DNA of 10,044 nt from an uncultured Flavobacteriales bacterium (GTDB lineage: Bacteria; Bacteroidota; Bacteroidia; Flavobacteriales_D; Parvicellaceae). Numbering within the stretch: the stretch's first letter is position 1; every line of letters starts with the position of its first letter. Location of the stretch: contig CALDTD010000130.1 of assembly GCA_937924345.1 (NCBI GenBank), positions 1 through 10,044 of the forward strand, written 5' to 3'. The notes beneath the pieces were generated by a model. It ran no database searches. It was not told the DNA's origin and saw only the letters and a list, made by a program, of their open reading frames with translations. Shown one piece after another: positions 1-6,122 of this stretch. The translations under genes and the position numbers were made by a program.

Positions 1-282
1 GTAGCTTAAGTTTGTAGCGTCTTCTTCTTTATACTTTACGTTATCTGTAATATTGTATTTAACATGAAGTTTGAATGGAGTTTTCTGATTTATTATTAAA
101 TCGGAACAAACAACATTTTTGTGGTTTAACCCCATCCATAAAGACAAACCTCCTTCCCTTTCACCCAAAGCAAGTACAGTTTTATGTTCTTCACTTTCTA
201 TTATTGGTTGCCAAAGCGAAAGTAAGCGAGACCAATTTGAAACATCCCATTGAATGATATCATTTACCAGCTCCTTTTTCAT
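1..282 (-). CDS. Class I SAM-dependent methyltransferase, N-terminal part (cut by left edge)
   Basis: This reading frame begins with ATG at 282-280 on the minus strand and stays open for 94 codons to the window edge, so only the N-terminal part is seen. Residues 36-45 (VLALGEREGG) form the glycine-containing motif I loop after the first beta strand, which binds S-adenosylmethionine. D61 in VVCSDL sits where the acidic residue ending strand 2 contacts the ribose, and the EDATNLSY stretch (87-94) resembles the next adenine-contacting motif. The start lies one base after the RNase Y stop (TAACATG), so the two genes are probably co-transcribed and translationally coupled. The spacing of motifs is that of a Rossmann-fold methyltransferase. 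The substrate cannot be told because the C-terminal half is missing. Confidence 0.8.
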   Translation of the reverse strand, partial: MKKELVNDIIQWDVSNWSRLLSLWQPIIESEEHKTVLALGEREGGLSLWMGLNHKNVVCSDLIINQKTPFKLHVKYNITDNVKYKEEDATNLSY

Positions 283-283
283 G

Positions 284-1825
284 TTACTTTGCGTATGCTA
301 CTGCTCTTTTTTCACGTATTACAGTTACTTTAACCTGTCCAGGATAAGTCATTTCTGTTTGTATTTGATGTGAGATTTCAAAAGATAACTCGTCTGCACG
401 TTTATCTGAAACCTTTTCACTTTCTACTAAAACTCTTAGTTCTCTTCCAGCTTGTATTGCATAAGCTTTAGTTACGCCTTCTTTTGTTAAGGCAACGTTT
501 TCTAAATCTTTTATTCTTTCGATATAAGACTCTACAACTTCTCTTCTAGCTCCAGGTCTAGCTCCAGAAATAGCATCAGAAACTTGAACTATTGGAGAGA
601 TTAAAGTTGTCATTTCTATTTCATCGTGGTGGGCACCAATTGCATTACAAATGTCTGGTTTTTCACCATATTTTTCTGCCATTTTCATTCCCAAAATAGC
701 ATGCGGTAATTCAGGTTCGTTTTCTGGAACTTTTCCTATATCGTGTAGTAACCCAGCTCTTTTGGCTACTTTCGGGTTAAGTCCTAGTTCAGAAGCCATT
801 GTAGCACATAGATTTGCAACTTCTCTTGAGTGTTGTAATAGATTTTGTCCATAAGAAGAACGATACTTCATACGACCTACCATTTTAATTAACTCAGGGT
901 GTAAGCCATGTATTCCAAGGTCTATACAAGTTCTCTTTCCGGTTTCAATGATCTCTTCTGTTAATGATTTTTTTGTTTTAGCAACCACTTCCTCAATTCT
1001 AGCTGGGTGAATTCTTCCATCTGCAACTAATTGGTGTAATGATAGACGTGCTATTTCTCGTCTTACTGGGTCAAAACAAGATAACATAATTGCGCCTGGC
1101 GTATCATCTACTACGATTTCTACACCTGTTGCTGCTTCTATTGCACGGATGTTTCTTCCTTCACGCCCAATTATTCTACCCTTCATCTCGTCACTATCTA
1201 TATTAAATACAGATACTGAATTCTCTACTGCTTTTTCGGTTGCAACACGCTGTATAGATTGTATTACAATTTTCTTAGCTTCTTTATTGGCGTTTAGTTT
1301 TGCTTCTTCTTGAATCTCTTGAATGTAAGCCATAGCGTCAGTTCTAGCTTCATCTTTAAGTGCAGTAACTAATTGTTCTTTCGCCTCTTCTTTTGTGTAT
1401 CCACTTAGCTTTTCTAATGCCTGTACTTGTTTATCATGAATTTTTTCTAATTCAGATTGCTTTGTTTCAAAAACTTCAACCTGTCTTGTTAGTTGCTCTT
1501 TTAAACGCGTTGTTTCTTTGTCTTTGCGGTTAAATTCGTCAATACGTTTATTTAAAGTTTTATCTTTTTGATTGAACTTATTTTCACGCTCTTGAAGTTT
1601 ACGATTTTTGTTGTTGACTGTTTTTTCGTGTTCAGATTTTAGTGCTAAAAACTTCTCTTTAGCTTGAAGTATTTTTTCTTTCTTTATAGATTCTGATTTT
1701 AATTCAGCTTCTTTAACAAGCGTATCTGCTTTTGCATTTATTCCTTTGCTTAAAAAGAAATAAGCGACTGCTACACCAGCTACTAAACCGATGATTAGTC
1801 CTATTATAATTCCAGTAATCCCCAT
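284..1825 (-). CDS. rny: Ribonuclease Y (membrane-anchored endoribonuclease)
   Basis: RNase Y starts mRNA decay by endonucleolytic cleavage at the inner face of the membrane. All expected parts are present in its 513 residues: an N-terminal membrane helix (about 3-25), a long charged coiled coil (about 30-200), a KH RNA-binding domain with the GxxG loop G220-R-E-G223 in [15 protein letters not shown], and an HD phosphohydrolase domain with metal ligands H332 (LQHS), H361-D362 (LLHDIGK), H399-H400-D401 (AHHDE) and probably D417 ([15 protein letters not shown]). The length is close to the usual ~520 residues and no key residue is missing. The ATG at 1825 is preceded by an A-rich stretch rather than a Shine-Dalgarno site, typical for Bacteroidota. 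The gene follows zapA after a 102-base structured spacer and precedes a methyltransferase by one base. Confidence 0.97.
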   Translation of the reverse strand: MGITGIIIGLIIGLVAGVAVAYFFLSKGINAKADTLVKEAELKSESIKKEKILQAKEKFLALKSEHEKTVNNKNRKLQERENKFNQKDKTLNKRIDEFNRKDKETTRLKEQLTRQVEVFETKQSELEKIHDKQVQALEKLSGYTKEEAKEQLVTALKDEARTDAMAYIQEIQEEAKLNANKEAKKIVIQSIQRVATEKAVENSVSVFNIDSDEMKGRIIGREGRNIRAIEAATGVEIVVDDTPGAIMLSCFDPVRREIARLSLHQLVADGRIHPARIEEVVAKTKKSLTEEIIETGKRTCIDLGIHGLHPELIKMVGRMKYRSSYGQNLLQHSREVANLCATMASELGLNPKVAKRAGLLHDIGKVPENEPELPHAILGMKMAEKYGEKPDICNAIGAHHDEIEMTTLISPIVQVSDAISGARPGARREVVESYIERIKDLENVALTKEGVTKAYAIQAGRELRVLVESEKVSDKRADELSFEISHQIQTEMTYPGQVKVTVIREKRAVAYAK

Positions 1826-1861
1826 TTTTTTAATTTCTTTCTTTGTGTTAATTCAACACGG

Positions 1862-1926
1862 TTACACTTATACATAGACAAGAATCATTTCTTGTCTGGC
1901 AAGTTTAAGAAAGGTAGAAGGTGTAA
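1862..1926 (-). promoter_or_regulatory. Structured zapA-rny spacer: nested hairpin in the rny leader
   Basis: The 102-base spacer holds a perfect 9-bp inverted repeat, AGACAAGAA (1876-1884) and TTCTTGTCT (1889-1897), with a 4-base loop. It is enclosed by a second complementary pair, TTACAC (1862-1867) and GTGTAA (1921-1926). A further 5-bp hairpin, GTGTT/AACAC (1845-1849 and 1855-1859), lies nearer the rny start. No T-run follows the main stem on either strand, so it does not look like an intrinsic terminator. On the minus-strand transcript it would fold just upstream of rny. Processing, mRNA stability or translational control are all possible; the role is inference. Confidence 0.45.
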
Positions 1927-1927
1927 T

Positions 1928-2215
1928 TTATTTTCTTAAAAACGTTTTGATTTTTTCGTCTAAAGCTTCAATTTCTTTTTCGTTTTTTTCTTGTTCTAAC
2001 GATTTGCTTTGTTTTAGTAAATCAGTAGAAAATTGTAAAGAAGTCATAGCCAATAGGTCTTGCATATCCCTAACGGCATAGCTAGATTGTAAATCTTTAA
2101 TGTTTTTATTAATTGCATCAGCAGCCTTACGGATCCCCTCTTCTTCGCTTCGTTCTATTGTAAGCGGATAAGATCTCCCAGCAATATTCACCTTTATAGA
2201 AAGTGTCGAGCTCAT
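1928..2215 (-). CDS. zapA: Cell division protein ZapA
   Basis: ZapA binds FtsZ and bundles its filaments at the mid-cell Z ring. The protein is 95 residues when started at the ATG at 2215-2213, giving MSSTLSIKVNIAGRSYPL, the expected N-terminal beta strands. The middle matches the family pattern (IRKAADAINKNIKDLQ, then RDMQDLLAMTSLQFS), followed by a C-terminal coiled coil ending near the stop. An in-frame ATG at 2266 would add 17 residues and overlap the upstream gene by 32 bases; I reject it because those residues are not family-like. The gene lies 19 bases after a coiled-coil gene and 102 bases before rny, a block I recall as common in Bacteroidota. There is no strong ribosome-binding site, only an A-rich run before the start. 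Confidence 0.93.
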   Translation of the reverse strand: MSSTLSIKVNIAGRSYPLTIERSEEEGIRKAADAINKNIKDLQSSYAVRDMQDLLAMTSLQFSTDLLKQSKSLEQEKNEKEIEALDEKIKTFLRK

Positions 2216-2234
2216 GCAATTTTTTTTGTATAAA

Positions 2235-2525
2235 TTATTTATTAAGTAGTGCAATGCACTTATCAATTTCTCTTACCATTTCATTAATCTTTAGTTTGAC
2301 TTCTTTATTTTCTGAAGAAGCACCTTCTAAAGATTTTGCCATTTTTAATACTTTGTATTTGTCGCTCAAGTCCTCCATTTCTGCTTGTTTTGCAGTTGCT
2401 TTTATATTCGCTTGCGTTAACTCATTACTCAAAACTTTATTCTGAGATTTAAGCTCACCACAGTATTCCATTAATTGTTGGATACTGATTTTTAAACGAT
2501 GTAAAGCATCTGAATTCTGCTCCAT
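2235..2525 (-). CDS. Small coiled-coil protein upstream of zapA
   Basis: This 96-residue protein is predicted to be largely helical, with heptad-like spacing of Leu and Ile through residues about 8-65 (RLKISIQQLMEYCGELKSQN onward) and no signal peptide or membrane segment. A short, possibly looser segment (GASSENKE, 68-75) precedes a second helix, KINEMVREIDKCIALLNK (79-96), which I recognise as the conserved end of this Bacteroidota family. It is the first gene after the promoter-like site at 2582-2614 and is followed by zapA after 19 bases. The genomic pairing and coiled-coil form suggest a partner in cell division, loosely comparable to ZapB of enterobacteria, but the sequence does not prove homology or function. 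Its cellular role remains unassigned. Confidence 0.82.
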   Translation of the reverse strand: MEQNSDALHRLKISIQQLMEYCGELKSQNKVLSNELTQANIKATAKQAEMEDLSDKYKVLKMAKSLEGASSENKEVKLKINEMVREIDKCIALLNK

Positions 2526-2581
2526 TTTGTTATTGATTGCGTGTTAGTTTGTGCTAACTTTTAAAACACATTGTACTAAAA

Positions 2582-2614
2582 CAAAGTTACAAATTGTTTT
2601 TAGATTATAATCAA
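2582..2614 (-). promoter_or_regulatory. Bacteroidota-type promoter for the coiled-coil/zapA/rny operon
   Basis: Read on the minus strand, TAACTTTG (2589-2582) matches the Bacteroidota -7 consensus TAnnTTTG exactly, and a TTG (2614-2612) lies 22 bases upstream as a plausible -33 element. Transcription would begin at about 2576, leaving a leader of roughly 50 bases before the ATG at 2525. That leader contains a 5-bp hairpin, GTTAG/CTAAC (2543-2547 and 2554-2558). No other match to the box was found in the zapA or rny upstream gaps. Confidence 0.55.
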
Positions 2615-2689
2615 TAAAGCCAATACTTCTTAAAAAGTTGGTGTTAGTAATTGAGAATTTATGAGTTTTATTAAGAAGAAGAACAGCGT

Positions 2690-2697
2690 TATCTTTG
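2690..2697 (+). promoter_or_regulatory. Bacteroidota -7 promoter box for the DUF3109-PAP2-fluoride channel operon
   Basis: TATCTTTG fits TAnnTTTG exactly and ends 23 bases before the ATG at 2721. No clear TTG -33 element is present at the usual distance; only the T-rich TTTTATT (2667-2673) lies there. It is arranged back to back with the minus-strand promoter at 2582-2614, so this 195-base gap holds both divergent promoters. Confidence 0.45.
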
Positions 2698-2720
2698 AAT
2701 AAAGTATAATCCAGTATTTT

Positions 2721-3302
2721 ATGGTAGAAATAGATGATAAATTAATTTCTTTAGATGTTTTTGAAAAGCGGTTTGTTTGCGATTTGTCTGCTTGTAAAGG
2801 AGCGTGTTGTGTTGAGGGTGATAATGGCGCTCCACTTGAGGAAGAAGAAGTAGGAATAATTGAAGATAATTTGGAAGCTATAAAACCTTACATGCGTAAA
2901 GAAGGGTTGGATGCTGTTGCTAAAACAGGTGTTTTTTATATGGACGAAGATAACGAGCCAGTAACTACTTTGGTTAACGATGCAGAATGTGCTTTTGTCT
3001 TTTTTGATGAAAATAACATTACTAAGTGTTCTATAGAAGAGGCATATAATAAAGGTGATATTTCGTTCAAAAAACCAATATCTTGTCATTTATATCCTAT
3101 TCGTGTGGCAAAGTTGCGAAATTATTTAGCGGTAAATTATAGTCATTGGAATATTTGTAAAGATGCATGTAAATTAGGTGCAGAATTGAATGTAAAAACA
3201 TTTCGTTTTTTAAAAGAGCCAATCATTCGTAAATGGGGAGAAGCTTTTTATGAGGATATGGAGCGTGTAGATGCTGAATTAGAAAGAAAAAAGAATTCTT
3301 GA
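2721..3302 (+). CDS. DUF3109 family cysteine-rich protein
   Basis: The 193-residue protein matches the DUF3109 family, common in Bacteroidota. The N-terminal half carries a dense cysteine cluster, C20, C25, C29 and C30, in FVCDLSACKGACCVEGD, followed by C90, C103, C122 (ISCHLYPIR), C146 and C150 (NICKDAC). The pattern resembles the YkgJ-type cysteine clusters thought to bind zinc or an iron-sulfur centre, so a metalloprotein is likely, but the reaction is unknown. There is no signal peptide or membrane helix, so it should be cytoplasmic. The charged acidic stretch after the first cluster (EEEEVGIIED) is typical of the family. The ATG at 2721 fits the usual family N-terminus. Its stop codon TGA overlaps the TTG start of the downstream phosphatase gene. 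Confidence 0.87.
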   Translation: MVEIDDKLISLDVFEKRFVCDLSACKGACCVEGDNGAPLEEEEVGIIEDNLEAIKPYMRKEGLDAVAKTGVFYMDEDNEPVTTLVNDAECAFVFFDENNITKCSIEEAYNKGDISFKKPISCHLYPIRVAKLRNYLAVNYSHWNICKDACKLGAELNVKTFRFLKEPIIRKWGEAFYEDMERVDAELERKKNS

Positions 3303-3862
3303 TCGAAGCATTAGAACATATAGATCAACAGCTTTTACTTTTAATAAATGGGTTAAATAATCCCTTTTTTGATGAGGTAATGTGGATAATTAGTGAGGTT
3401 TATTTTGGTGTCCCTTTTTATATCTTATTCATTTATTTATCTATAAAGTTTTTTGGAGTTAGAAGTTCAATTTTAATTATACTTTCTGTAGTAATTGCAG
3501 TTTCATTAGCAGATTTAAGTGCTAAATATTTATTTAAAGAAGTATTTTTGCGTTACCGTCCAACACATAATTTGCTGATTAAAAATCAAGTTCATTTAGT
3601 CAATAATTATAGAGGAGGAATGTATGGGTTTGTTTCTTCGCATGCTGCCAATATGTTTGCTGTAGCAAGTGCATTTGGATTTTATTTCCGAATGAAAAAT
3701 AAATATCTTTTTTATGCATTATTGTTTTGGGCTGCATTAATAGCTTACAGTAGAATGTATTTAGGGGTTCATTATCCAAGTGATGTTTTCGTTGGGTCGC
3801 TTTTAGGAGCTTTGATTGGTTTTCTGAGTTTTAAAATCTCAAAAAAATACGTGTTAAGATGA
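3299..3862 (+). CDS. PAP2-family membrane phosphatase, TTG start
   Basis: This is an integral-membrane phosphatase of the PAP2 superfamily, 187 residues with about five hydrophobic helices (roughly 36-53, 56-72, 117-130, 136-150 and 162-180). All three catalytic motifs are visible: K80-x6-R87-P88, the S-S-H motif (113-115) in place of the common P-S-G-H, and S151-R152-x5-H158-x3-D162, with H115 and H158 the expected catalytic histidines. Likely substrates are undecaprenyl diphosphate or another lipid phosphate; the sequence does not decide. No ATG fits the N-terminus. The TTG at 3299-3301 gives the family-like beginning (IEALEHIDQQLLLLING) and overlaps the TGA of the preceding gene, so translation is probably coupled. 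The stop overlaps the next start as ATGA. Confidence 0.9.
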   Translation: MIEALEHIDQQLLLLINGLNNPFFDEVMWIISEVYFGVPFYILFIYLSIKFFGVRSSILIILSVVIAVSLADLSAKYLFKEVFLRYRPTHNLLIKNQVHLVNNYRGGMYGFVSSHAANMFAVASAFGFYFRMKNKYLFYALLFWAALIAYSRMYLGVHYPSDVFVGSLLGALIGFLSFKISKKYVLR

Positions 3863-4230
3863 GTCTGGGTTTAGCAATTTTTTTTGGTGGAGGCTTAGGT
3901 AGTTTGGCTCGCTATGGTTTAGCAGAGTTAACCAAAAAGTTATGGCTGGGTTCTTTTCCTTTGGGAACATTGCTGGCTAACATGCTAAGCTGTGTTGTTA
4001 TGGGGGTGTTTCTATTTTTATTTATGGAAAAGCTAAATTCCCAAACGTTAAAAGCTTTTGTGTTAATTGGTTTTTGCGGAGGTTTTAGTACATTTTCTAC
4101 ATTTAGTAAAGAAACATTAACATTATTTCAAAGTGGTAATTTTGGAGTTGCAATTGCAAATGTTTTAATTAATATGCTTTTTTGTTTATTGGTATTGTGG
4201 CTATTTTCTGCTAAGAATATTAATGTTTAA
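3859..4230 (+). CDS. crcB: Fluoride channel Fluc/CrcB
   Basis: Fluc proteins are small four-helix membrane channels that work as antiparallel dimers and export fluoride from the cytoplasm. This one has the normal length of 123 residues and four hydrophobic segments (about 3-20, 34-56, 64-88 and 95-117). Family motifs are present: GGLGSLARY near the start (R18), GTLLAN with the pore asparagine N41, and GFCGGFSTFSTFSKE (71-85) containing the phenylalanine pair F79 and F82 that lines the pore. A serine (S77) takes the place of the more usual threonine in GGxTTFSTF. The ATG overlaps the PAP2 stop by four bases (ATGA), so it is the last gene of a three-gene operon. A lone gene fits the homodimeric form. 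No fluoride riboswitch was recognised upstream of this operon. Confidence 0.95.
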   Translation: MSLGLAIFFGGGLGSLARYGLAELTKKLWLGSFPLGTLLANMLSCVVMGVFLFLFMEKLNSQTLKAFVLIGFCGGFSTFSTFSKETLTLFQSGNFGVAIANVLINMLFCLLVLWLFSAKNINV

Positions 4231-4232
4231 TA

Positions 4233-6029
4233 TTAGTCGAAATAGTTATAGAAAGTAACTTTAAAATTTTTAAACCAAAACTTATTTAGTTGGTTGTTAT
4301 AAAGAAAAATACTAAAATCACTTTCGTTTTCTCTTCCTTTTCCAAAGTCAAAAACGATTTCTTTGTGCATCCACTTTTGTGATGATCTAATGTATTGTAT
4401 TATGCGCTTACTTTTTTGGATATTCTCTGTTGAGTTTTTTAAGTTTTTATTACAAGTAAGATTTGCGCTCGCTCTCATGAATTCAACTTTTCCATCGAAT
4501 TCAACTTTAACGTAAGTTCCATAGTTATTGCTAAAAATAGAATCTGATTGCGCTTCAAACAAAGTGATAAACATATTGTTTTTATCTATTATGTTTATTT
4601 TTTCTGTCTCTCGTATGTTAACAGTAATTGAGTCAATTACTTTGTAATCTTTATAGGGAGTAGAAGGGTCGTAAGTTATAAAATCAAAATCCGAAGAGGT
4701 TTTCATAAAAGTTTGCCAATACTTTTCGTAATTCATGCTGTCCCAATGCATAATTCCCCAAGAATATTGATATGAATACACAATGTTTAGTGGTATACAA
4801 AAAAGAGCGGTTAAGTAAAAAGCTGACCTTACTCTAAAATGAAATTGATTTAGGGCCAAACCGAGTAGAATCAAAATGATTGGGATGAAATCCATCCAAG
4901 GTCGCATTCCTAAACTTCCACCGTACCACCAACACCACCAAGAAGAAATAACATAGTTGTTAGCTATAAAGAAAATAAGAAACCATATTTTTAGCCATTT
5001 ATCTAGTTTACTTAATAATATGATGATTAAAGATATAAATAGCAATGGGGCGTAAACAAATAATCCTTTTTTGTAGGAGAATAGAACTTCAAAAAAAGCT
5101 GGGCTAGAAAAATCGAAACCTTCGTCTGTGTAGGTCCAAAGTATAAAAGAGCCCGATTGTAATTTCCAGTAATAAAGTTGAATAAACAATAAGCCTCCTC
5201 CAATCAATAAAGTATAGAGGTAAGCTACTCTTTGTTTTAAAAACCAACTAATTATTTGTTTTGAGTTTCCGTTTATTAAAATAAAAATCGGAAAGCATAA
5301 TGCGATTAAAATGTCTGTTGGTCTGATTAATAAAAGTAAAGAGAGAAAAAAGACTAGGCCTAGAAAATAATGTAATCTTGGTTTTCTGGTAAATTCATTA
5401 CAAATATATAGCGAAATAGAAATAGTAAAAAAGGCATAAATATGAGAAAAAGAAGATTCATAAGATGCAAGCTCTAGTAATTGAGTGCCCAGAGCAAAGA
5501 GAATAATTAGAAAAAATATAATTTCTCTTTTTATGCTGAGTTTTGTTGCTAGTTTTTTAAAGTAAAATAACCCTAGTATTAAGTAGAAAACTCCAGCAAA
5601 ACATATTGCAAGTTGATAAGGGAAAGTGTAACCATTTGGTCGGTAACTTTCATTTGGGTGTATTGCATGCAGCGTCTTTGTTATTAGGTGAGTAGTAATA
5701 AAAAAAGGAGCCATTAAGATAGAAGTTCCCACAAAATATTTGTTCTGCTTGTTTCCAGGTGTTCGATCAAAATTTATATAATGATCTTGATTGTCACTAA
5801 TTTGATGTTCTTTTTTAATAAAAGTGGAAGGCAAGTAACTATAATATCCTATACCATCTGAAGTAATAACATTATATTGATTTATATCATACTTTATATC
5901 ATGCTTTTGCATTCTAAAAACAAATCCTAAGCAAAAGACGATTGTAAAAAGGATGCTCCATAAAACTAAGGAGCGTTTATTGTAAGTGAAATGTTTTTGA
6001 AGTAATATTTTATTAGTCTTAAAAGTCAT
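4233..6029 (-). CDS. Polytopic membrane protein, probable GT-C glycosyltransferase
   Basis: The 598-residue protein has a short cytoplasmic N-terminus, about ten hydrophobic helices between residues 20 and 420, and a soluble C-terminal part (about 425-598). The first loop after helix 1 contains SDGIGYYSYLP (57-67), placed like the acidic catalytic loop of lipid-linked-sugar-dependent GT-C enzymes such as the mannosyltransferase-like GT39/GT83 families. Other marks are RP at 236-237 after a helix, KKGLFVYAPLL (320-330), and a Trp-rich segment WWCWWYGGSLGMRPWMDF (364-381). The C-terminal part is rich in alternating hydrophobic residues and looks like a beta domain. It probably transfers a sugar from a polyprenyl carrier at the periplasmic face; donor and acceptor are unknown. 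It stands alone, convergent with crcB (two bases apart) and divergent from the ABC operon. Confidence 0.72.
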   Translation of the reverse strand: MTFKTNKILLQKHFTYNKRSLVLWSILFTIVFCLGFVFRMQKHDIKYDINQYNVITSDGIGYYSYLPSTFIKKEHQISDNQDHYINFDRTPGNKQNKYFVGTSILMAPFFITTHLITKTLHAIHPNESYRPNGYTFPYQLAICFAGVFYLILGLFYFKKLATKLSIKREIIFFLIILFALGTQLLELASYESSFSHIYAFFTISISLYICNEFTRKPRLHYFLGLVFFLSLLLLIRPTDILIALCFPIFILINGNSKQIISWFLKQRVAYLYTLLIGGGLLFIQLYYWKLQSGSFILWTYTDEGFDFSSPAFFEVLFSYKKGLFVYAPLLFISLIIILLSKLDKWLKIWFLIFFIANNYVISSWWCWWYGGSLGMRPWMDFIPIILILLGLALNQFHFRVRSAFYLTALFCIPLNIVYSYQYSWGIMHWDSMNYEKYWQTFMKTSSDFDFITYDPSTPYKDYKVIDSITVNIRETEKINIIDKNNMFITLFEAQSDSIFSNNYGTYVKVEFDGKVEFMRASANLTCNKNLKNSTENIQKSKRIIQYIRSSQKWMHKEIVFDFGKGRENESDFSIFLYNNQLNKFWFKNFKVTFYNYFD

Positions 6030-6036
6030 TATGTTA

Positions 6037-6044
6037 CAAACATA
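6037..6044 (-). promoter_or_regulatory. -7 promoter box for the GT-C gene
   Basis: On the minus strand TATGTTTG fits TAnnTTTG exactly, but it ends only seven bases before the ATG at 6029, so the transcript would have almost no leader. No clear TTG -33 element is seen. Because an eight-base box with two free positions occurs often in AT-rich DNA, the call is tentative. Confidence 0.33.
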
Positions 6045-6109
6045 ATTTTTTCTAGTCTTTATTTAATCCTTTACGATAATATAATTCTAAACGTTAAAAT
6101 CAAAAAAGT

Positions 6110-6117
6110 TATATTTG
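6110..6117 (+). promoter_or_regulatory. -7 promoter box for the ABC/glycan operon
   Basis: TATATTTG fits TAnnTTTG exactly and ends five bases before the ATG at 6123, which predicts a leaderless or nearly leaderless mRNA. A -33 TTG is not evident; ATTCT at 6084-6088 is the nearest match in place. The 93-base gap between the two divergent genes holds both boxes and no other recognisable element. Confidence 0.4.
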
Positions 6118-6122
6118 CTTTT

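Noticed and set aside
75..257. Plus-strand open frame at the left edge.
   Set aside because: It lies antisense to the methyltransferase frame, whose motifs are clear, and has no recognisable domain.
1876..1897. Intrinsic terminator at the 9-bp hairpin after zapA.
   Set aside because: The stem is perfect but no T-run follows it on either strand.
1826..1927. 6S RNA gene between zapA and rny, because a 6S gene lies beside zapA in E. coli.
   Set aside because: The spacer is only 102 bases, too short for the usual ~180-base RNA, and the fold lacks the large central bulge of 6S RNA.
1928..2266. Longer ZapA starting at the ATG at 2266.
   Set aside because: The extra 17 residues are not family-like and would overlap the upstream gene; the ATG at 2215 gives the standard N-terminus.
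2526..2720. Riboswitch, such as a fluoride element, upstream of the operon containing crcB.
   Set aside because: The plus-strand leader after the predicted promoter is only about 20 bases, too short for a known riboswitch.
2751..3089. Minus-strand 112-codon open frame.
   Set aside because: It is antisense to the DUF3109 gene, whose conserved cysteines show that the plus strand is coding.
4244..4272. Terminator after the fluoride channel gene: AGTTA/TAACT stem followed by T-rich bases.
   Set aside because: The stem has only five mostly A-T pairs, lies inside the opposing gene, and the T-run is interrupted by four A residues.
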